A stretch of 64,000 bases of DNA. It comes from Metellina segmentata (taxonomy: Eukaryota; Arthropoda; Arachnida; Araneae; Tetragnathidae). Both the position numbers and the translations under genes were made by a program. The DNA is taken from NCBI GenBank assembly GCA_947359465.1, contig OX375878.1, positions 93,091,377-93,155,376 on the forward strand. The letters are read 5' to 3'. The notes beneath the pieces were generated by a model. The model made no database searches, had not been told where the DNA came from, and saw nothing but the letters and a program-made list of their open reading frames with translations. Shown here piece by piece: positions 27,201 through 36,200 of the stretch (the stretch's first letter is position 1; each line of letters starts with the position of its first letter).

Positions 27201-30200
27201 ATTTTCCCTGATTCCGATCTCGTCCATTGCTATCAGCACCTTCCAGAAGCGGATCATCAAGAAATGAAATCGCTCTGGTAAATAACGCTTTCATTAATCG
27301 CTACTCCAGGCTGTATTATTTCTTGCTTCATGCTTGGTTATACTACTTGTGTGGCTATACCAATGCCGTTTTACGAAATATGCTTGTAGACTCACGCATT
27401 GCATCTGAGCTAGTTTCTTAATTGCTCTTATTTACCGGGTGTTTCTACGGTCATGGGACAAACTTGGAGGGGTGGTACAGCTTACTAAAACATACATTTT
27501 TCGTATAGGAATGTATGATCGGATGTGACGCGTGGATCCACGAACAGAACAAATGAGACAAGAACAGAAAACTGTTTATATACAACATCCTTGCTAAGTG
27601 CTTCTTTGCAGTAATGTTTACAATAAATGCTAAAAATTGCTCTCTGCGAATGATTGGGCGGTGTTGTGAACGGGGTTTCCTCATAGGCCCCTCTACCCCC
27701 GCGAATCAATGCCTCACATTATCGTATTTTTTTTAAAGAGGTTTTACCAGAATTTTGATGCAAAATGTTCCAACTGTCGTTCGTAATCACATGTGGTTTC
27801 AGCGTGATGGTGCGCCAGCCCATTTCAACGTGGCTGCTCAATTACCTGGATGCCAGTTTTGCGGGCCAGATTGGGCATGGTGGACCAGTCTGATGGCCAA
27901 CTCGATCGCCAGATTTATCGAGCATAGATTAGATCTTAGGGGATAATCTAAAGATCATCGTTTACGGGACTTCAATTGACTAAATTGAGGACCTCGTTGC
28001 TCGACTATCCATTGCTATTGCAAACGTGTGCAAAACGCCTGGCATCGTCGGAACTTTTCGCCAATCGCTAATTCGACGCTGCCAAGTATGTATTACTGTT
28101 GGTGGTCGTAATTTTGAGCATTTATTGTAAAAATTGCTGCACAGAAGCACTTTGCAAGGATGTTTTAACTAAACAATGTTTTTCTGTTCATGTCTCATTT
28201 TTCGTGTTCGTGCCTCCACGCGTCACTTCCGACTATACAATCCTATATAAAAAATGTATGTTTTTGTAAGCTGTACCACACCTCCAAGTTTGTCCCATGA
28301 CCGTAGAATCACTCTGTATTGATGGCAGGATCGCGGTGGCCCAGTTGGAAGAACAATCGTCGGAGTGCGAGTTCGAACTTAGGTCCTATTCGCTATATTG
28401 GACGGCAAGACAGCGTATGGCCGAAAGGCCTTGAGCTTAGCGTAGGAAAAAAAAAGAACTTAGGTCCAACCCAAAAGACCGTCGTGCACAAGTAGGCTGG
28501 TGCACTTTATATCGGTCGGGGCCTCTAATGTCCTCATGGCGTGGTGTGGAAGTTTGGGGTGCCATTTCAGGTGTTGTCCTCGTCATCTGATAGTGGTTCG
28601 AAATTACGAGGTGTTATTCGGGATTGTTCTCTGACCGTGACCTATAGACCATTGAGTTGTTTTAATGCGACGTTAACTACCTTCGATCTCATATAAACCT
28701 CAAATTCTATGAAATTGTGTGTGGCCGACCAACCGGTCTGGTGGTTAAGGTGTTAGCCTCTAGTCGTTATTGATCCCGGACAGTCGTCAACAGCCCGTTG
28801 TGTTGTTCTAGTACGACGTTAATTAAAAAATTACCAAATTACCGGCCGGTGTGACGTTAATTAAAAATATTACACATACCACACCATGAATGAATAGGGA
28901 GGTGACTCAATTTCTTTTACTTTTTACACATCCCTCTCTCCTTTTAGTGACCGCCCTATCCAATTTAAAAAAACACTAAGATCTGGGAGAATTGCGTGGA
29001 AAACTCGTCAACGGAACTAAATCTTCCCAACGACTTTTATCACCGTGGCCAGATTGCGCGGCCCTCTTCCCCCATGTGCCGGAACACCGCGGCATCAGAG
29101 TTGCGTATAAATAAATTAGAAAACACTCCTTATCTTATCCGAACAGCGGGCGGCCGCGCGGCCCCGTCGACCGTGAAGCTTTTTGACAAGTTTCTAATAT
29201 ATCACTGCGCGGAAAGCACACCGGGGCTGACCGAGAAAGTGGTCACGCCCTTGTTCTCGCCCGTGGGAGATCTCCAGATTCCGGGGTGCAGTGCCGCCCG
29301 GCTCTCCCCCAACACCGGGTTGAGTTAGGTGGTTAGGGTCCACCTAAATTGGACAAGCCCCGTGGAATGGAGTTTTCTTGTTCCTCCCGGCGATACTCCG
29401 TGGAATAATTAAACGGATGGGAAAGGAGGGTCTCTTCTGCCCTGTTTCGTTTTGTTGCGCCGGCCATTATGGAAAACAAAAGGAACGGAATAAAAAGGGG
29501 TGGACAGAGGGAGGAGTTGGGGCAGTTAATCGGGGGCAGATCTCGGTCGTGGTGGAGTTCTGTGCTTCTTCGCGTTTTGGTGGAATTTGGAAATTTATTT
29601 TTCTGTAAAAATAAACCAGATTCGGATTTTTAGTCTTCACAGGTATTTCTCTACATTTGCGTAACACTTTATAAACTACTTTTTTCCCCCGATGCTCTGC
29701 CAATTGAACATTTATTAGGGTAGGTTGGTTTTGGGGCTTTATGGCGCGATTGCCATATTTGGTCACGCCTGTGCCATGCACAATACGATTTTAATTACAA
29801 TTCCACACACACAGTGAACGTTTTACGAACAGTTTACTGACGCAGAAGAGAGAAACACGCCCAGAGTGGAATGTACATTGCAGAAATCGAACCTGCGACG
29901 CCTACAACTCGAAGGTTGCTAGCACAATGGGCACACCACTGATACACGCCGGACCGAACATTTGTTGTGATACTGCAAGAGCGGATCAGTGAACCCCTGT
30001 GCGTGAACGTGGTGCGCCATGGGGTGGATACACGCTGCTAATTTCGTGTATACCAGGTATAAACCTTTTATAGAGACCACACATTCGTTCCAGACAGACA
30101 TCCAAACCTAAGCCCGGAGGGACCGCGGTAGCCCAATCGGAAGGTAATTTGGTAATTTTTAATTAACGTCGTACTAGAGCAACACAACGGGCTATAGACG

Positions 30201-33200
30201 ACGGTCCGGGATCAATACCATAAGGGAAATATCCGAGGACAACACCTCGTAACGACGTATGACGAGGCAACACCTGAGCTGGCACCCCACTCTCTAAACT
30301 TCCAAGCCAACCCAATGTGAATATTTTCGGCCACGACTGATTTAAAGTGCACCAGCCGCATCTACGTCATACGCATATAAACATCCATGCACTGACCTGG
30401 ATTGGAACCAGGTAATGGTAATTTTAGTTAACGTCGTACTAGAGCAACACAACGGGCTATTGACGACAGTCCGGGATCAGTCCCTTAAGGGAAAGCTCCG
30501 AGGACAACACCTCGTAATTTTGCACCACGGTCAGATGACGAAGCAACACCTGAGTCGGCACCCCACTCATTAAAATTCCACATAAAAAAACAACATGGGG
30601 ACTTTCGGCCATTACAGATTTAAGGTGCACCAGCCGCCTCTACACCATATGCTTACTTCACGTTGGGTTGGCGTGGAAGTTTGGAGAGTGGGGTGCCAGC
30701 TCAGGTGTTGCTTCGTCATCTGACCGTGGTTCAAAATTACGAAGTGTTGTCCTCGGATCTTTCCCTTAAGGGACTGATCCCGGACCGTCGTCAATAGCCC
30801 GTTGTGTTGCTCTAGTACGACGTTAACTAAAATTACCAATTACCAATTACCATATGCTTACAAACATCCATACCCGAACCCGGATTCGAACTAGCAACCT
30901 TACGATCTAGAGGCTAACACCTTAACCATTATAACGGTTAATCGGCGATTGGAACCAGGAACAAGCACGGTTGGAAAAGTAACGGATTAAAAACAGGAGG
31001 GTTGCTAGTTCGAATCCAGCTCGAGATCGTCGTGTACAAAGCAGGCTGGTGCATGTGAAATTTGTCGTCCGCCCCAAATTTTCTCACGTTGGCGTGTTGT
31101 AGAAGATTGTAGAGTGGGATGATAGCTCAGGTGTGGCCTCGTCACCTGAACGTGGTTCAAAGTTGCGGGGTGTTGAGCTCGGATTTTTCCCTTAGGGGGT
31201 TAATCCCGGACCGTCATCAATAGCTCGTGTGTTTCCCCAATACGACGTAAATTAAATACCTACCTTCCCAATACTAGGCCAATTGAACATTTATTACGGT
31301 TGGGTAGTTTTGGGGTTTTATGGTTCAAGGGCTTATTTTTGGCCATGATGCGCCAGATGCAGTACAATATCAAGTACTTGACACAAGACATACAATATCA
31401 AGTAATTGATACACACACACAGTGAAAGCTTTGTGGACACAGAAGAGAGAAGTACCCCTAGGGAGGAAAGCGCTTGACAGGAATCGAACCTGCGCCGCTT
31501 ACAACTCGAAGGTTGCTAGCGCAGTGGGCATACCCACTGAGCCACGATGGCCCCTAATTTGTTATGAAGCAACCAGAGAGTATTTGTGAACCACTTTGCG
31601 TGAACCCGCTGCATCATGGGGTTAGGTTTTCATGTTACATCTTTCGTGCATACCAGGTACAAACTATTTATAAGAGAACCACACATTCGTTCCCGACGGA
31701 CAAACATCCATACCTAACCCCGGATTCGAAACCTTTTGATCTAACGACTAACACCCTAACCACTTCACCAATGTCTCGACAGCGGGGTTTTCTTAAAATT
31801 TTTTTGTATGCATGAAACGTGAATGTATTTATGGTGGTAGGTATCTTAATTAACATCACACTGGAGCAAAAAAATACCGGAATATTGGTGACGGTCCGGG
31901 TTTAAATCAGATGGGAAAGATCCGAGGACAACACCACATAATTTTCAGCCACGATCAGATTACGACCTTAGCTGACACTCCTCTTTCCAGACTTCCACAC
32001 CACGCATATTTGAGACCATGACGGATGTAAACAAGCACCATTCCCCTTTGTACCCGACAGTCTTTGGTTGGTATTGAACTCGCAACCCACCGGTTGTTGA
32101 TTCGGGGCTGCCGCGGCTTTGTGCGGGGGATGGGAAAAATGCTGCACTACTCAAAAGTTTCGTGAAGCTCGGAGGGTTGAGACCTATCACCACCTATTTC
32201 CGATCAGTTCTGTTAGCCGAGTGGTTACTACGTTGTCTCTCCGGTCAGCAGGGTGTGGGTTCAAGTCCCCGTCATGGCATCGTTTGTAATGATTCGCAAC
32301 CGAATTTAAGCCACGGGTTTATTTTAATTACCCCTAGAGGAGCAGAAAATAGGAGGAATATCTTAAATCGCAAAGAGAGGTAGGTTGCTAGTTGAAATAG
32401 TTATTTGAGAAACACCTCATCTCTTTTTTTCAAAACTGAGTTTACCATGCCAATTTATTTGTTAGGGCAAGCCATATCTACCCCGCATAAAACATTACAC
32501 CTCCAATATACAGGAACATGGAAACGAGACGTTAAAATTTTGGTTCATTTGAGAAACAAGACGTCTCCAGGAGATGAGTTTTTTTTTTAACGACTCTCAG
32601 TTTGGAGATTCAGTTTAACATTCACGATATCTAAAGCAACCAAGCAAAATTTATTTATGTCATGATGGTTTGACAAAGAAAGGCCCGAACGAAATATGCT
32701 CAATTTTGGTTGATTATATTCGTTGTTATGTTCAAGATGTAAATAATGTTAGGCATCTTCATGTTTTCTCTCACGGTGCGGCAGGACAGAGCAAGAACAA
32801 TGTTGTTGCATCATTCAATGTTGAACAATTTGACAGCATCCATCTTTCCTATACGAGGTCATTCATACCTCCCATGCAACCGGGACTTTAGTGTCATCAA
32901 AAGAAAAATTATAAAGAAAACTGAAAGGATTTTTACAGTGACACAGTATGCAAAACTAATGGTACATTCCAAGGTAGTTCACAAGCTCAAAGTAGAAGTT
33001 GTAGAATGTGTAAAAGTAAAACATTATAGCCCCAATTTTATAAAAAGAATGTAGTATCAACTGAGACTCAAGCAAGGAACAGTCAAAGGGCATACAAGCA
33101 AAAATTTTATGGAGCTAAATCAGGGCTCGAAATACCCGGGTGCACAGGTGCACATGAAAATAAAATTGTGCACCTAATTTTTTCCCTCTAGGTACACGTA

Positions 33201-36200
33201 GTGCACATTAATGTTAAAAGAAAAAGGAAAGGGGCAGAAACGTGTTTTATGTTATTTTGATGTTTGCACAAAATTTAGTATCGACCTCTGATGCTCTAAG
33301 GGAACGTAATTAAAATTCCTGAATAAACACTATACGAAAACAAAATAGCTGGGCCGTAACGGGTTTATACAAAAGGAATGTGTACTTGTGCCACTGCCAC
33401 CAGAACTTTCCGATGATCGAAACATTTTCAAGATGGCTCGGTTGAAGCGACTGTCGCGACAGCCGTGCGCTAGAGAAGGGAGAATTTAGGTGTTTAAATA
33501 TTTTTATTTAGTATCTACTACTAATGTATATAAACATGCACAACTAATAAAGCAGTTTACATTACATTAACTGTTACATTAACATTACGTTACATTACTT
33601 CTGGCATATCAGAAAGCCAGAAAGGAGTTTAAAACTATTAGTCGGAAGCAAAAGGTGCCCTTGGAGGAAAAATTAGCAAGGGAAATAAATATAAACCCAA
33701 ACGAATTTTTTGCATATGCAAGTGGTAAAAATAAATTTAGTACTACACTGGGCCCGTTAGAGGGGAAGGGAGGTGAATTAATTCAAGACGAGGTGGGAAT
33801 GGCAAACGTGTTAAATGACTTTTTTCTGGGGTTTTTCAATGGTAACTATAGTTTAAAATAGGATCCCAAGGATGGAGCCTTTGCAGGGGGTATAATTAAA
33901 GAATGCAAATTCAACAGGGAAGAAATAGTACATCAGTTGAAAAGAATTAAGCCATCTAAAGCACCAGGGCCAGACGATATTTATCCGAGAGTACTAGTGG
34001 AATGCGCGGAAGAACTGGGGGAAGTAATTCACACGATATTTAATTCGACATATAGCACAGGTTGGGTGCCAATGGATTGGAAGTTGGCCAACATAACTCC
34101 AATTTTCAAAAAGGGAATACAAAGTGATCCGGGCAACTATAGACCAGTAAGTCTAACATCAGTAATTTGCAAAATATTTGAATCTCTGTTAAAAAAGCAT
34201 ATAATGTTATACTTGGAGGAGGGGGGACTGTTATCAGAGAATCAGTATGGGTTTAGGAAGAACAGATCCTGCTCTACAAACCTTTTGAAGTTCTACGAAA
34301 AAATTACTGAGGAGCTGGATAATAAGAGCAGTGTGGATATCATGTACATAGATTTTCAAAAGTCTTTTGATAAAGTACCTCACGAGGCATTACTGTTTAA
34401 ATTGGAAAGGCTGGGGATTCAGGGAAAAACATTAACATGGATAAAAAATTGGTTATTGGGTAGAAAGCAGAGAGTGCAGGTAAAAGGAAATTATTCACAG
34501 TGGACAGAAGTTATAAGTGGGGTGCCTCAGGGATCAGTTTTGGGACCAATTTTATTTATAATTTTCATAGATGATATAGGTCAGGGGATCAAGAATAGAG
34601 TCAGTATATTTGCAGATGACTTAAAAATATGGGGGACAGTGGATACCAAGTTACAGATAGAAAATTTACAAGGAGATTTTGATAAGATATCCGAATGGGC
34701 TGTAAAATGGGGTACGTCATTTAATGTAGGGAAATGTCAAGTTCTGCATATGGGTTACAGGAACAGTGGAGCCGAGTACTGTCTGCAGGGAGTAAAGGTA
34801 AAGGAGGGAGAAACAGTCAAGGATCTTGGGGTGATAATTCACAGGGATTTTAAAATGGGTCACCAATGTTCAGCTGCGGGTAAAAAGGGTAATAGGTTAT
34901 TGGGGTATATTAAAAAGACTGTAACTTCAAGGGATAAGAATATAATCTTGCCGTTATATAAAGGTTTAGTAAGACCACATCTAGAATATGCTGTACAATT
35001 CTGGGCTCCATATATGAGAAAGGACATAGAATCAATTGAAAGGGTTCAGCACAAAGCTACAAAAATAATAAAGGGGCTAGCAAATTTCGACTATAATGAA
35101 CGTTTAAGTAAGCTAAACATGTATACACTGGAAAGAAGAAGGAGGGGGGGATTTGATTCAGCTTTTCAAGTTTGTAAAACAAAGGGACACAGAGGGCTTA
35201 AATTTCAATAGGGATAACAGAACAAGGGGTCATGGGTATAAATTGAATAAGACACATTTTAATCGGGATTGAAGGAAAAACTACTACTTTAATAGGGTAA
35301 TAGACAGTTGGAACGCGTTGCCAGAAAATATAGTTAATTCAAAGGGAGTGTACGAATTTAAGACATAATTGGATAGTCAGCGGGAATTGGAGAATTCATA
35401 AACAAAGGACCAGCCTTGTTGAGCTTGAGCCTGTAGCTGGTCGTCAATATTTGTATTTGTATTTGTATTAATGCTCTTATATTAAGTTTTTTTTAATGTG
35501 CACCTAAAATATAACCTGTGCACCTAATTTAAAACTTAGGTGCACAAGGTGCACCTGTATTATAAAATGTATTTCAAGGCCTGAGCTAAATTATTCTAAC
35601 AAACATGGTGAGTAAAGTCAAAGCTAGAACCTTCAGTAATGGAGTTAACAAACACAGCTTTGACTTGAAAAAACCACATACCGGCTTTCCAGAACTTCCT
35701 AAAACTTACACTTAAAGACAAAATTGTGTACCAATACACATAAAAAATATTAGTGGTCCCTAAAAACTCAAAAGCTCTGCTCCTGCAGACATTGTTGATG
35801 AGTTTTATTGCAATATATGACTGGGCAAACTATCGATAGGGAGAAAATGAAGACGTGTAGTAAACAATGTATGTAGAAATAACGTATGTAGATTGCCAAT
35901 AGTGCAGTAACTATGTATATAGTATTCAAACCAAATTTTGTTTCAATTAAAAATTTTATACTTAAAACCAATACTTCTAATCATTATATGCCTAATAACT
36001 GCACTTTATGTCATCATTTGAGAAGCAACCTATCTACAATGGCATTTTATATATTTTTACGCGTAAAACGGAGTAATAAATTTAAGTATAAATACAACTT
36101 ATAATGTAACAGCGAGGATTTCCGAAAGTTTACTCTTTTGGAAATGAGATATTGCTCAAATGACTGATTCAATTAACGTCGCTCTGGAGCAACATAAAAG

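Larger units (their letters stand above)
32640..35840 (+). pseudogene. DUF7869-like transposase-type protein remnant, split by insertions
   Basis: 32640-33112 reads ICHDGLTKKGPNEICS-like, then HLHVFSHGAAGQSKNN and, after a frameshift, PIRGHSYLPCNRDFSVIK. That order is shared by a family of uncharacterised arthropod proteins with a DUF7869-type core, named here from memory of the family pattern. The sequence resumes at 35592 (HTGFPELPKTYT, then SSAPADIVDEFYCNI) after the hAT element. Frameshifts and stops mark it as dead. Confidence 0.55.

Noticed and set aside
32200..32285. Functional tRNA gene
   Set aside because: A and B boxes are present, but no acceptor stem pairing could be built. tRNA-derived SINE heads are abundant here.
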